DNA of 64,000 bases, taken from the NCBI GenBank assembly GCA_963575745.1, contig CAUYUJ010020706.1, positions 28,501-92,500 on the forward strand, read 5' to 3'. Below are positions 41,149 to 52,570 of this stretch, in pieces. The notes beneath the pieces are model-generated. The model was given only the letters and a program-made list of their open reading frames with translations, ran no database searches and had not been told where the DNA came from. Within the stretch, counting starts at the first letter, position 1. Each line of letters opens with the position of its first letter. The position numbers were made by a program, and so were the translations under genes. This DNA is from Prorocentrum cordatum. Lineage: Eukaryota > Sar > Dinophyceae > Prorocentrales > Prorocentraceae.

Positions 41149-42439
41149 TCAGCGGCCCCCCTCAACCTGCGCCCCGAGAACGAATTGCTGCCTTTGGGCA
41201 CTCGCAGCTCTCAATTGCTCTCGACCCTGTCTCTCATTCTCTTCCCACTCCTGAATTGCTATACAACGGCAGTGGCGCCCCTCCAACTCAGCGCATCCTC
41301 CGCAGAGCCATGCGACACTGCACTTGGGACATGCATTCGAGCAGTGCGAGCATACTGGCCTAAGACACGGCACCCCCTAGTTTGCGCGCTCTTCCCGGAC
41401 ATCGGCTCTCCGCCCGCGGCGGGCGCGTAGGTCCAGCGTCCCAGCGGCTACCCCTTATCGAAAGGCTACTGGTAGTCCTATCCGATGATAACCGAGGTGA
41501 CGCAAAGGCATTGCATCCTCTGGAACTGGAGCGCCCGGCCCCGGGGGGCCATGCCCCCTGCTGGAGGCGGGGGCATGCTGTTCCCTTGTTCTTACACCCT
41601 TACATTGAAGAAGTTGACATATTGCTTTTGTGCCAGCTTGTCTTTTTCGCCCTGCATTACCAGCTCATCAAGTTCTGGCGCCCTGCCCTTGCCTGACCTC
41701 GTCCATGCGAAGTCTGGCCGATGAAAGCCTTCTGGCAACGGGGAAGCATTCAGGTCATCATCCTCATTCTTAGGCTTCTTTACCCGTGGAAGTGGAGTCG
41801 TTTCTGGAGGCTCTCAAGTATGCCTTGCCGTGCCCGAGCGTTCGGGCGACTTTGGCATCGGCTGGGCCGACGAACTCCTGCCTTGACCTGGGCTTCCCCC
41901 ATCTCCAATTGCATCATCCGAATCGAGAATAGCCTGTTGGATTGCACCGACATAGACAATTGTCTTGTCCTCAGACGGGCCTGCCCCTGGCGCGAGCCCG
42001 TCGGACCCATCAGTGATGGGATTGTAAGGATGAGGTGGGCCAGGCGAAATATGAAACTGAGCGTACTCTTCATTCCTCTCAATTGAAGGCGAGCTGCCCC
42101 TTTTAGATGGTAAATCGCTCTCTTCCTCATCCCGACCATGAATCTCGCATTGCGCTGCGTTTCCTGTGTTACAGTTGCCTTGGTCTTGCGTTTCTCTGGG
42201 CATTTGTTCCAGCAGCTTTCCATCTCGTGATCGAAGTCAACCGACGGTTGGGAACTCGGGCGTGCTGGCGCTAGATTAGATGGCCCCCCAGCGGGAGTTT
42301 TGGCTGTGCCATGCCCCCCACCCAAGGCATGTTCCCTCACTGCTGTCATCGAATCGACTGGAGAGTCTCCTTCTGCTAAATCGAATGCAGTTTTCGACGC
42401 TTGCCTTTCTGGGAGGCGGAGAGATCCAGGTCGCCACAT
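41149..42439 (-). pseudogene. Possible gag-like remnant
   Basis: Minus-strand frames show a Cys/His cluster CSNACPKCSVAWLCGGC followed by HCRCIAIQEWEENERQ (41,149-41,373) and upstream charged frames at 41,780-42,439. The Cys cluster followed by a Gln/Glu/Arg helix is reminiscent of the Cys cluster in the gag region at about 22,860-22,920. No single frame is intact and no enzymatic motif is seen. Confidence 0.3.
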
Positions 42440-42620
42440 AGAGGCGCCTGCATCATGAATCTGTTCGGGTCGATAAAGTTATTCTTGTCTTCCGAGTGAT
42501 CCTTCCTGTGGCCCCATGCTCTGCGAAGCTAACGACTGTGCCGCCGCTTCGGCTGATAACCATTTTGTTGCCAGAATATTCATAATCCGTGCAGGGTGTT
42601 CCGTTGATGTATCATGGTCA
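41700..42620. other. Otherwise no supportable gene
   Basis: Apart from the minus-strand gag-like frames, this stretch has moderate GC and no repeats or domains that I can recognise. Confidence 0.3.
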
Positions 42621-42821
42621 GGGGGTTTTGCCGATGACGTGAGGGAGAAAGGATAATGCCGTCAAGCATGCAACTGGGTAACCCTGAAGGGAGGAGGCCG
42701 GCCCGCCGGCCGACGCTCGCGCGCGCGCGCAAAAGGCTCGCTCCTTTTCTGTTTCCCTAGAGCCAAACAGTTTCAGGAAAAACATCCAAGCAAAGAGGAG
42801 CAGCAGACAGTGCACGCAAGG

Positions 42822-43626
42822 CTAGAGAGCAGGACGGGCAGCAGGATGGTGGCAAGGAAGGAGTGCATTGACTATCTCAAAGGCCAGGGTGCGGCCCACA
42901 GGTGCCTCGCTGACGAAATCGAGTTCCATGCCCAAGAACGTGTCTGGGTTTTGCGCTGAAGCTGCGAACGTGGTGTTCTCAACCTTGTACGCCGCGGTGC
43001 TGTTCCCCACGGGCTCCACGCGCTCACTGTCATGAGGGCACTGCTCAGTAACGTCATCAGTGTCCTCAACGAAGAACATTTTCAACATCATAGGGTTCGC
43101 TGTTCTGCGGTATTCTGCAGGTGCGTCCATCAACATTGCAGGAGCATCGTCGGTGCTCGCCCCCAAAAATGTCACGATTTCTCCCATGTCGACTGCAACA
43201 TCTGGGTCGGGGATGAAGACTGTCTTGATGATATTCCCGCGATACTCCACTGTGGCCGTCACGTTCATATCTCCATGCCCTGTGTAATAACAGATGTTGC
43301 CATTGGGGCAAGGCAGCAAACCCCCTTTTATAGCTGCAACCACTATTGGCCAGCTGAGTAGAATACTTGCGCCACGTCTCGGCCGCACGGGCATGGAACT
43401 CGGTCTCCGACGCGGCGTGTTGGACCATGAGGTGCTGGAGGTCTACCATGCCACTGCGACAGTCGGCTTCTTCCGCTGCAGCGCCATGACTGGCACGCCT
43501 CAGCAGTGCCTCATCTGCGGCACTCCCCAGCGTCATAGCCTGCAGTGGCAGGGCGACGTTAGCAAATAGTAGAAGGTGGAAGATAGCCTTGTCCCCCCGT
43601 CCCCTGTCCGTCCGTCTGTCGGCCAA
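42822..43626 (-). pseudogene. Broken protein gene downstream of a spliced-leader relic
   Basis: Two minus-strand frames join into one convincing protein. The upstream frame (about 43,626 to 43,350) has a hydrophobic stretch IFHLLLFANVALPLQA before the first ATG, then helical sequence (ADEALLRRASHGAAAEE, DLQHLMVQHAASETEF). The downstream frame (about 43,350 to 42,822) has NICYYTGHGDMNVTATVEYR, TVFIPDPDVAVDMGE, KMFFVEDTDDVTE and ENTTFAASAQNPDTFLG. The join near 43,340-43,370 needs a one-base shift or a non-standard intron. Hydrophobic N-terminus and several NxT/NxS sites suggest a secreted or membrane-targeted protein. I do not recognise the family. Confidence 0.5.
43066..43394. other. Frame-change zone of the broken gene
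   Basis: Both minus-strand frames are open here, but only one reads protein-like at a time. The AETWRKYSTQLA frame gives way to the IVVAAIKGGLLPCPNGN frame. A comparison with a transcript would fix the breakpoint. Confidence 0.35.
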
Positions 43627-44076
43627 GTCTGTCCTTTCCTGTCGTCCTCCCTCCCTCTCCCCCTCCCCTTCTCGCTCCTCGGCTCCTCGCTCTCTTGCTC
43701 GTTTCTGCCCCTTGCCTGGCCCGCGTTTCTTTGTCGGCCTGTCCCGGTGTCCGAATAAGAGCCGCGGCGCCCCGCACTGCCACGCAGGCGAATAGCCTGG
43801 CGTGGGAAGTTTTTCCAGGTTGGCACATACAGTCTTCCGCTTGCAGCCCGAAGTGATTGACTGTACGTGTCTACTTGGTGTCCGTGCTGTCTTTTAGTCC
43901 TGCTGAATATTCTGCTAGTTGCAGCGCCGCCCACTGTCGACAGGCCTCGGCAGCCGGCGAGTGCGGTACGTATAGCAAGATTTGCGCTGACTTTGCGCTG
44001 GCCTTGAACACCATGGGCTCACCTTATCACGTATGTGTGTGCAGTACTGCAACTAGCGTGATGCGACTTTTGTGGT

Positions 44077-44098
44077 CTTGAGCCAAAACTGCTACGGA
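44077..44098 (-). other. Spliced-leader relic (dinoflagellate type), 20 of 22 bases
   Basis: The minus strand reads TCCGTAGC, then AG where the consensus has CA, then TTTTGGCTCAAG. All other positions match the 22-base dinoflagellate spliced leader. It is followed by ACCACAAAAG, not GT, so it is not an SL-RNA gene. A reverse-transcribed trans-spliced mRNA reinserted in the genome leaves such a relic. It lies upstream of, and on the same strand as, the broken gene at 42,822-43,626. Confidence 0.75.
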
Positions 44099-44160
44099 CC
44101 GCCTCTTCGGGCCCTCTTGGGAGCCTCTTGGGGCCATCGTGGTGCTCTCTTGGGGACGGG
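44099..44160 (-). repeat. Short CCAAGA repeat fragment abutting the spliced-leader relic
   Basis: The plus strand has CCTCTTGGGAGCCTCTTGGGG and CTCTCTTGGGGACGGG-type blocks (short excerpts). It begins immediately at the 5' end of the relic. Confidence 0.6.
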
Positions 44161-45470
44161 CGAAAGAACAGAGGCGGAAATGCGCGCAACTATTGCACTG
44201 CGAGGCAAGGGTTAAACATCGGCACGGCAAGTCGCACAAAGATGGGAAGAGTAGCTAACTTGCGGTCGCAAGTGGGAACTAGACGATGCAACCAACCAAC
44301 TGACACCAAGACTGGGGGAGGGGGGAGTGCGGAGGAACTAAAACCCAATAGAAAAATCTCGAGCGTGCGTAGACACAGTGGGCGGGCATCAACCGCGCAA
44401 GTGCCATCGCGAGTCCAGACGAAGGGGGGAAGATGGGGAAGAGGAGGAGCAAAATGCGGAAACTCTCAGAGCTGAGCGAGACGCCCTCGCACCAGGGTGG
44501 CACCGCGCGCTTGGTGGTCTTGGCGAAACCAAGAATGACCGAATCGAGAATGCGCCGGCACGAACAGCAACAGGAACGACAGTAAAGCGAAGGAAACGGC
44601 AATGAAGGGCGAAAGGACAACAATGACAAGCAAATGACAAGCGGCAGTAGCGCTAAGATTGCGCTAATCGCCGTCTGAGGACGCACCGATCCACAGCGGA
44701 AATGTGAGGGGCGGCGGAATTTGATGGGAGAGGGGAAACGGAGGGGCGGGAGCGAAGGAGCTCCCCGGGCCGCTGCGCCATCCGCTCCCCCGCGCTGAAG
44801 CGGCGCCTGGGAGGCCACATGGTCCTCGGCGCCCTTCGAGTCGCTGGTGGACTTCCTCGCGCGCGGTCGCGCGCCAGCGCGACCACCGGGCAGGCCCTCG
44901 TCTGCGCGAGGACGCCAGGCGGGATGAGGGGGGGAAGGGGCGGAGGGAGGGAGGACAGGGAAAGAGAAGGGATGAGGGGGGAAGGAAGACGACGAGAGCG
45001 ACGGTGCGGGCGAGCGGGAGGAAGGGGGACGGGGACGAGGACGGGGAGGCGGACAGGACGGGAGGACGGAAGGAGGGCGAGGAGGATGCGTACGCGAGAA
45101 CGCCTCAGTTGTAGACTCCGCGGGGCAACGTCGGGGATGCTTAAGGACGGCGTTGGCTACCGCAGGTCCTGCCTGTTGGCGATCCCAGGCGGTGGCGCGC
45201 AGCATCGACCGCCGATTATGTGCACCGTGCCTGGCAGACCTCCTCGCACGCCGGGCCCCGGTGGACACCAGATCCAAAGCGGCCTGGCGCCAGGCCCGCA
45301 GTCGAAAAAGGGGAGGGCGGGAGTTGGACGGTGAAGGGGGAAGGGGAGGAGGGCGAGGAGGAACTATAATTGCGGGTTCCAGCGGTGAAAAGGAAACGAC
45401 ATGGCGGAAATGGTATCATGATATCTATCAATACGCAAAATACGTCGCCCTTCAATCACGGTGTGCCGCG
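44161..45470. other. No supportable gene; GGGA-rich low complexity at 44,925-45,090 and 45,300-45,365
   Basis: A 332-codon minus-strand frame crosses the region but is largely Pro/Ser/Arg low complexity generated by GGA/GGGA-rich DNA. No domain is visible. Confidence 0.4.
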
Positions 45471-45476
45471 TCCACA

Positions 45477-45498
45477 CTTGAGCCAGAATGGCAGCGGG
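45477..45498 (-). other. Second, weaker spliced-leader-like relic, 18 of 22 bases
   Basis: The minus strand reads CCCGCTGCCATTCTGGCTCAAG within this interval (given here in two parts: CCCGCTGCCATT and CTGGCTCAAG). It keeps GCCATT and GGCTCAAG of the dinoflagellate leader. It has the same strand as the better relic 1.4 kb away. What follows is GTGGACGCGG after one T, so a donor GT is one base off. Confidence 0.4.
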
Positions 45499-48400
45499 CA
45501 CGCACGCATGCTCCCATTCGAATCGGGGTTACCGGGCAACGGCGGAACCCTCCGCAGCACTTAGGCCTCAAAGTACTGCCCCCAATGAGGCGCACGAGCA
45601 TTCAATGCGATGCATCAGCAGTGGACGCTCGCAGCCCACCCATGGCCCCGGAGTCTCAGTCCGAACGGACTGTCGTGAACCTGGAAAGCCCTGTCGGCTC
45701 GTCCGTGGTCAGCACGTACGTCACATGAACTGACCATGACCAGGGTCGTGGATCATAACGGCACCGCACAGCAAGGAGAGCCTAGGGACAAGCTTCTTAC
45801 CCATTGTGGTGTCGACCAGACGATGTTGCCTGACATCCGGAAGCAAGGCACCGCTCGTGGGGGCCTGGCAAGCATCGTGCCCAGCGTGCGCTCACGCCGC
45901 AACACTGGTCGCGCCTGCCAGCCAAGTGCATCCCCTGACTCTGCATCGTGCACGCTGCTGGCGTAGCCGCGAGTCTTCGGCACTCTGCTGTGAGTTGGTG
46001 CCGGCGGGCATACCTGACCGTTGCGGCGCTTGCGCTACTGCGCGGCCGGTGAGCCGCGCGGCTTGCTTCATGGGCGCGCAGACGCAGTTCGCCCAGCTGT
46101 TTGCGGCAGTGCGTTTCTCAGTTTCTAGCGATTACGTCAGTTGACTGGTCCATGTGACGCTCTGGCGCATGCCGAGCGGCACCGGCGCGGCGCGCGTTGT
46201 CTGGGTGCGGACAACAGCAGCGCAGCGTCGCAGGCGCGGCGGTTCGCAGCTGCCCCAGCAATGGCATCGCAGCGCGGCCAACGCGACAGGCCACCGCGAG
46301 GCGCGCCGGCCAGCGTAGCAGGCGGCCGGCAATGCTGCGGCGGCTTGCCGCCGCGCTGGCACCTCGCAGCACAGGCGGTGCTGGCGCGCCCTAGCCAGGC
46401 ACTTGCAGCACCTGCCGAATGACTGGCGCGCGGCGCCCGGCAAAGCTTCGGGGCAACGACGCCGATGCCGTCGCCCACGCGGCGCCCCATCCACTGCGAG
46501 ACGAGACGGCCATTGCGCGCGACGGGGGCGCTGGCAGGCCACAGATGGCTGGGAAAAGGCTCTCGACGGTGATCACGTCGAACACGGTGAACGGCGGGCG
46601 CGCGGTCGGGCCACCCTCGCCGCGGCCGCCGCAGCGACGTCACCAAGAGCCGCGCGGCGGGCGCATCTGCCGCAGACACGATCAAGCCCATCCGCGCGCC
46701 GCAGCAGCCGCGCGCACACATGCTGCGCAGCGCGCGTAGGGGGAGCTGCTGCGACAGGTGGAGCCGCGAGAATGTTCGACCCATGCGCTGCAAGCGCGGG
46801 AAGTTCGCGCCGCCGGCAGCCGCGCGGCGGAGACGGCGTGGCAATATGTCGTTGCCCGAGAGGGGAACGCGCGCAACCCCGGCGGCAACGTCCGCTGTCG
46901 GATCGATGGCGGCGAGCCTAGTGGCTGATGTCTGATGACACATGTTGAACGACTCTGGACGCGACCCCGCCGACGGCGCCCCATGGGCAAGCGCCGCCGC
47001 GCAAGTCGACGCGCTCGCGCGCGACCGTCCGCGCGAGGGCGCTGCCGTGATATAGCGCTAACGCAAGCATTGCCCTGGCGCGCGCCGGGCAACGAGACCC
47101 CGCGCCCCGCTCGCCGCCGTCGACGGGCGGCCGCTGACGCGTGAGCGACGAGTGAGGAATGCGCGCGGGGTGGCCTTCGAGGGTGGGCGCTGCCACGCAT
47201 TAGAGCTGCGCTGGCGCGCAAAACCCCTCCTCGGTGGACTCGGAAACCCTCGACTACGGCTTGGCGAAGACGTCCGCGACGAGCCCCCTCCTCCACGAAA
47301 GGGCCCTCGTCGGCAGCCGCGCCGCGACGCATTCCTGCGCGCGCGACGCAGGCGGCGCGAAGCTCTAGCCGCGGCGCAACCGGGCGAAATTCTGCGCCGC
47401 GAAGCTGGCCTCCAGCTTCTTCCCGGGCGCGACCGCCCACGCCTGCGAGCGGCGACTCGAGAGCCGCGCGGCGCCGCAGCTCTGCGCCGCGGCCGCGGAG
47501 GCGGCGTCTCCGAAAATCTTCGACGCCCGCGACGTCCTCGAGCTCGGCGCCCACGCTGGCCACAAACGCTTCGCGGCCGGCTGCCACCTGCAGCCCCCTC
47601 GGGCGAAGCGGGCGTCTGCGAAGACGCGTCCGCGAGCATCTACCGCGGCATCTCGAAGCTTTGCTTCGTGGGCGAGACCCGAGATGCCCCCGCCAACGAT
47701 GCTGGACGTTCCTAAGCCTGGCCCCTCGCGGCTTGCGCGCGGGGCGCCGACGGCGCGCGACGTCGCTGGAGCAGACCTGCATCGCGCGAGCGGGTGTGCG
47801 TCACGGAGCACCTACCGGTTGGTCTTGCGGCTGCGCCACACGGGGCGCCCATGCGGCGCGCGCGCTGAGCTGCGCTGGAAGATCCGGCCCAGCGCCATGG
47901 CGACGACGCAAGTCGTCTCGCCGACGAACCCGACGCTCCTCTCCGCATCGCAAACCTCGCCGTTGAGCCGGCGCGGCGGCGAGCACATCTCAATGCGCCG
48001 CGCGCGCTGCCTGGGAAGAAGTGGAAGAAGTGGGCGCGAACGCAGGTCCGCAGAGTGGCAGCCGAGATCACGTGGTTGAACTTGCCAGTCGCGATGGCGC
48101 AACTGGTGGCCACGACGCCCCGGCCGCGCGCCAGACTGGCCCCCGCGTGGAGCAGCGCGGCGGTCGAGACATTCTCCTCGACGATCTCGGCGCGGAAGCC
48201 GTCGTCGCCCTACCTGGGGCGGACGTCGACGCGTCTACCGCCGACGGGCCCGCTGGGGCCGCGATGCACGTGCAGGTCGTCGCATGTCCTCAAGGGGGGC
48301 GGCGGCCACGCGTCCGTCGGTTGCCGACGCGCCCGCGAACGCGGCAAGGCGACGCGGCAAGCCGGAACAGGCTTGGGAATTCAAGCGGTTCGCTCTCGAT

Positions 48401-48690
48401 TCCTGCAGCACCGCGCTCGACTGAGTCCGCGGAGCGCCGCGATGGCTGGGGCCCTGGCAGCCGCTCAAGACAACTACGGCGCCCCGAAAACCTCGGCTAG
48501 ACGGCTGCGAAATGCGCAAAGGAGTCGGTCTGGAAGTCGGACAACTGGCGGCCTTCTTCTTGGCCACGACCCTGGCACTGGTTGTTGGAGACCGCTTCTG
48601 CAATCGCCTCGCCCACCGTTGGGGCGCCGGCCTGGCCGGTGGTTCGCTCACCCCAACAGCAAGTGTCCAGGCAGCAGTCGTTGGCGACGC
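45499..48690. other. No supportable gene; very GC-rich decayed DNA from about 46,100
   Basis: From about 46.1 kb the DNA is extremely rich in GCGC and CGCG. All six frames carry long open stretches of Arg/Ala/Gly/Pro, which is expected at this composition. A few minus-strand fragments look slightly protein-like (GKFNHVISAATLRTCVRAHF at about 48,030-48,090) but I cannot place them. Decayed retroelements are likely by analogy with 1-4.5 kb. Confidence 0.4.
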
Positions 48691-48691
48691 T

Positions 48692-49173
48692 GCGCGCGCA
48701 CGCATGCGCGCGCGGGGATACGCCCCCGGCAGTTCTGGCGCTCGAGGCCGCGCTGCGTGGCCGGGCCGCACTGGGCCCGTGCGGCCATGCGGAGCGGTGG
48801 CTGCGCAGTGAGTCGCGGTCCGCCACGGGACTGCCAGGCGCGGCTCGCGCCTGGGCCGCGCGGCGCGCGTTCGGTGCAAAAGTCCGCCACGCGAACATGC
48901 AGCTCCTTAGACCCATCGGCTAAATGGTCGCGGCCGGCCGCGCCACGCCCCCGAGGCGCATCTACCTTCTCCGCGAAATCCGCCTTGCAATGAAGACCAG
49001 GCCGCATCGGGGCCAAAGTAGAAGCGACACGGGAACACTTCTGCATTGGAGCGGCCCGCGATCGCGATGACATAAATCTGGCGCGCGCGAGTCGCCCAGA
49101 AGTCGAGCTCGCGTTCGCAAGATGCAGGTAGGTGCCCAGGCTGGGCTGAGCCATAAACGGGAAGAGATATCAG
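48692..49173. repeat. Segmental duplication, block B, copy 1
   Basis: These 482 bases recur at 50,831-51,312 with no length difference and only a few substitutions (for example GCCCCCGAGG versus GCGCCCGAGG). The constant offset is 2,139 bases. Confidence 0.95.
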
Positions 49174-50840
49174 ACACAGACTGACGCGCGGCACCGGCGC
49201 GCGCGATTGCGGGGGCTACTGCATAGAAGTCCCAAAGCGATGGCCGCATCTCTGTGCCACGGTAATCCTCGCAGCGGTTGCCAGTTCCTCGTTCAAAATA
49301 TATCCCCGCAGCGACTGCCAGCTCGCGTCCCTGACAATTCGCCGGCCCAACGGGCCAGGGCGTGCTAAGATCTCCGGTAACTGATTAACAGTATTAACAG
49401 TATTTCTAGTTCGCGCGCGCGGGGCGGCCCCTGGGGGTCCCCCGGCGAAAAGTACCCCGACCAACGCCCGACCGCCGCCCGACCGCCGCCCGACCAAGTC
49501 TACTCAGAGATGGTTTTCCTTCTGGGTGCGGCCTCTCAGGCTCCCCAGAGCGCGCTCAGAGTGCCCCAAGAGGCCCCCAAGACTGCCCAAGAGGCCCCCG
49601 AGACGCCCAAAGAGCGCTCGAAGACGCCGAAGATGACCCCAAGACGGCCCAAAAGGCCCCCAAGACAGCCCAAGAGGCCTCCAAGACGCCCCAAGAGCCT
49701 TCCAAGAGGCCTCCGAAGAGAGCCCCAAGAAGCCAAAATCGTTGATTTTCATTGGTTGTTTCGATGTTTTTTGTGTTTTGGCTTTTTCGGCTTCCGGACG
49801 CTCCAAGACGGCCCAAGAGGCCCCCAAGACCGCTCCAAGACGGCCCACGAAGCTCCCAAGACGGCGCCGAAACGACCCAAGAGAGCCCTCAAGACGGCCC
49901 AAGTGCCGCCCAAGACGGACCAAGAGGCCCCAAGACGGGCCCAAGAGGGACTCAGGAGGGATACCGAGAACTCAAAAATGGAGCCCTCCGTCCCAGAAGG
50001 CGCCCAGGAGGTCCCAAAGAGGCCCCAAGAGGCCTCCAAGAGGCCCCAAGATGTCGCCAAGAGGCCCCAGGAGACTCCCAGGAGGCCCAAAAGAAGCCCC
50101 AGAAGGCTTCAAACATGTCTCCCAGGCGCCCCCGAACGGCCTCTCAACAGACCCCAAGAGGCCCCCCAAAGAAGCATCTTGACGACGACTCTATTTCGCC
50201 CCATCGAGAGACGACCCCCAGGGAACTGCTTCACCATCAAAACTCCCCACGCAACGCGTCCGAACGACACCCGCCCCCAAGAGCGCAACATGGGCAACGA
50301 ACACACAGACAAAAACCAGCGATGCCATATCACGGGCCGGCGGAATGAGCGAAGCGATTCAATACCTGGCAGCCGTCGCGGCACTGGCGACCGCGTAGCT
50401 GGGAATCTCGGGCCAGCACGATGCACACCTTCCACGCGATGTCGCAATTCCGCGCGCGCCCACTGGCGGTCGCCGAGCACTGAGATGAGTGCGCATGGAG
50501 ACTGGCGCGCAGGCCGCGCCTTGCGCGCGGGCCCGCGCGCGCAGCCTGGCGGCGCGCGCGCGGTGCGACGCGCTGGGGCGGAGGGGGCCACGGCTGCGCC
50601 CCTGCCGGGGTGGCGGCGCGAGTTGGCGGCGCATGGGCGGTCGCCGCCCACTCGGTGAGGTTCGGGCTCGCAGATGCGAACTGCCGCTGCCGTCCGTCAG
50701 CGCCGCGCGGAAACGTAGCGGACGCTCGCGTGGCCCCTCGGGGGCTCGCGCGGGCCTTGATGACTGTGCCGATGTTCTCACCCGTTGTGCGGGATAGCTC
50801 TTGCATCTTGACGCGCGCGCTTGCATGGGCGCGCGCGCAC
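49165..50840. repeat. Segmental duplication, block A, copy 1
   Basis: About 1,675 bases recur at 56,825-58,499 with about four substitutions and one single-base deletion. The block contains a unique GC-rich start, an AT-richer stretch (GATTAACAGTATTAACAG) and a CCAAGA array. It lies exactly between the two copies of block B. Confidence 0.95.
49530..50175 (+). repeat. CCAAGA repeat array with AT-rich core
   Basis: CCAAGAGGCCCCC and CCAAGACGGCCC blocks are interrupted at about 49,735-49,795 by the core TTTCGATGTTTTTTGTGTTT and on. The anchor CGGCTTCCGGACGCTCCAAG and the second half array follow. A 382-codon frame crosses it, but its near-identical copy at 57 kb has a one-base deletion in the core that changes the frame. 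Confidence 0.9.
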
Positions 50841-51312
50841 GCATGCGCGCGCGGGGATACGCCCCCGGCAGTTCTGGCGCTCGAGGCCGCGCTGCGTGGC
50901 CGGGCCGCACTGGGCCCATGCGGCCGTGCGGAGCGGTGGCTGCGCAGTGAGTCGCGGTCCGCCACGGGACTGCCAGGCGCGGCTCGCGCCTGGGCCGCGC
51001 GGCGCGCGTTCGGTGCAAAAGTCCGCCACGCGAACATGCAGCTCCTTAGACCCATCGGCTAAATGGTCGCGGCCGGCCGCGCCACGCGCCCGAGGCGCAT
51101 CTACCTTCTCCGCGAAATCCGCCTTGCAATGAAGACCAGGCCGCATCGGGGCCAAAGTAGAAGCGACACGGGAACACTTCTGCATTGGAGCGGCCCGCGA
51201 TCGCGATGACATAAATCTGGCGCGCGCGAGTCGCCCAGAAGTCGAGCTCGCGTTCGCAAGATGCAGGTAGGTGCCCAGGCTGGGCTGAGCCATAAACGGG
51301 AAGAGATATCAG
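50831..51312. repeat. Segmental duplication, block B, copy 2
   Basis: The near-identical partner of 48,692-49,173. It ends at the same AGATATCAG sequence, after which the flanking DNA is unrelated. Confidence 0.95.
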
Positions 51313-52565
51313 TTGGCTTTGTCTTGGGGGTCTGCGCTATTGGGGGGGTAGTTTAGGGGCTGGCTCACGAGCAATCTTGTATTTCGCTTCCACGGCCTGC
51401 CGCACGCAGCGTTTGCCGCAATTGATTTGCATCTCGGCCCAGCTACCACTCATTATATCAGAGGGCATTCGCAAATCGCAAACCGCCAATAACCGATGAA
51501 TGGGCGACTGAGGTAGCGGGCTTACGTTCAAAGCAAGCGCACTCACATAACGGCTTGCCAGGGAACTTCGGGGCTGCGCACGCGCGGCAATAGGCGTGCG
51601 AATTTCCATGCGTCGTTCGTGCGCCAACTCGTACACCGACCCCCCCCATCGCTTTTCACATTGATGTTGCTTCCCATGCGTTGCCCATGCTCCCGGGCGC
51701 ATCGGGGCACCTAGGGCGCGATCGGAATCGCGCTGGCGCGTCGTCGGGGCGACTTGAGGCGACCCCTGGAGCCGCCTGAGGTCATATCGGCCGTCTTTGG
51801 AGACGTCTTGGGCGCATCGGACATCTGCGCGGCCCGAGCCCCCTAGCGACACGAGCAGCTATACTTGTACAAGACCACATGCTGCGACGCAAGCGAAACT
51901 CCGACATGTAAGGACTAGATGCAGGCATGCCATCAAACCCAGAACACACGCATGCCCCCGCTGCAAGATACCAACATGCAATGCAAATGCATACTGCGTG
52001 AAAGCGAACGCTACGCACATGCACATCCCCCCCCCTCCCCCAAGTCAGACCGGATATCCTGGGAGAACGATTCCTCGGCCACGCGCGAACGCAGCGCACG
52101 TTCACAAACTACGCAGGTTGCAAGACCTGGCGGTGCCTGTCAGCGCCGCCCAGCTGGCCAACAAAGGAACGGGCTGGTGCAACGCTTGCGCGCGTCATTT
52201 TTCCAGGAACGCCACTCGCAACCGAGCGGGCTTGTGGGGGCGCGCAACAATACCGTGCAATGAGCTTGCCTGACGCCTTATGTGCCCTGGTTGACCACAA
52301 GCAGTATATCAGAGTTGGGTTTGGAAGCCATACTACGAGGACGATACAAGGCATGGCTTGGCTGGAATGCACTAGGCCTGGGCCTGACCCCAACAAGAGC
52401 GCTCGCGCATGGCCAGCATGGAGCAGGCCCCAATCGCGAGCCACGCAGCGACCGAAGGTCTTCACCGCCCACGTCGTGGTTGCTCAGCAAAAAGCGCTGT
52501 CGCCATTCGCGCCGCCGCGCACATTTGCTCACCTCGCGGGGTAGCGCGCGCAACACGTGACTCCA
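51313..52565. other. No supportable gene
   Basis: A minus-strand frame at 51,458-51,649 has a Cys group (YCRACAAPKFPGKPLCECAC) that might come from a zinc-binding retroelement protein, but it is isolated. The rest has no recognisable feature. Confidence 0.3.
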
Positions 52566-52570
52566 TTTAT

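Noticed and set aside
44279-45277. 332-codon minus-strand frame
   Set aside because: It is mostly Pro/Ser/Arg from GGGA-rich DNA, with no domain.
49510-50658. 382-codon plus-strand frame across the CCAAGA array
   Set aside because: The 99%-identical copy at 57.2 kb has a one-base deletion in the core that changes the frame, and the translation is Pro/Arg/Lys low complexity.
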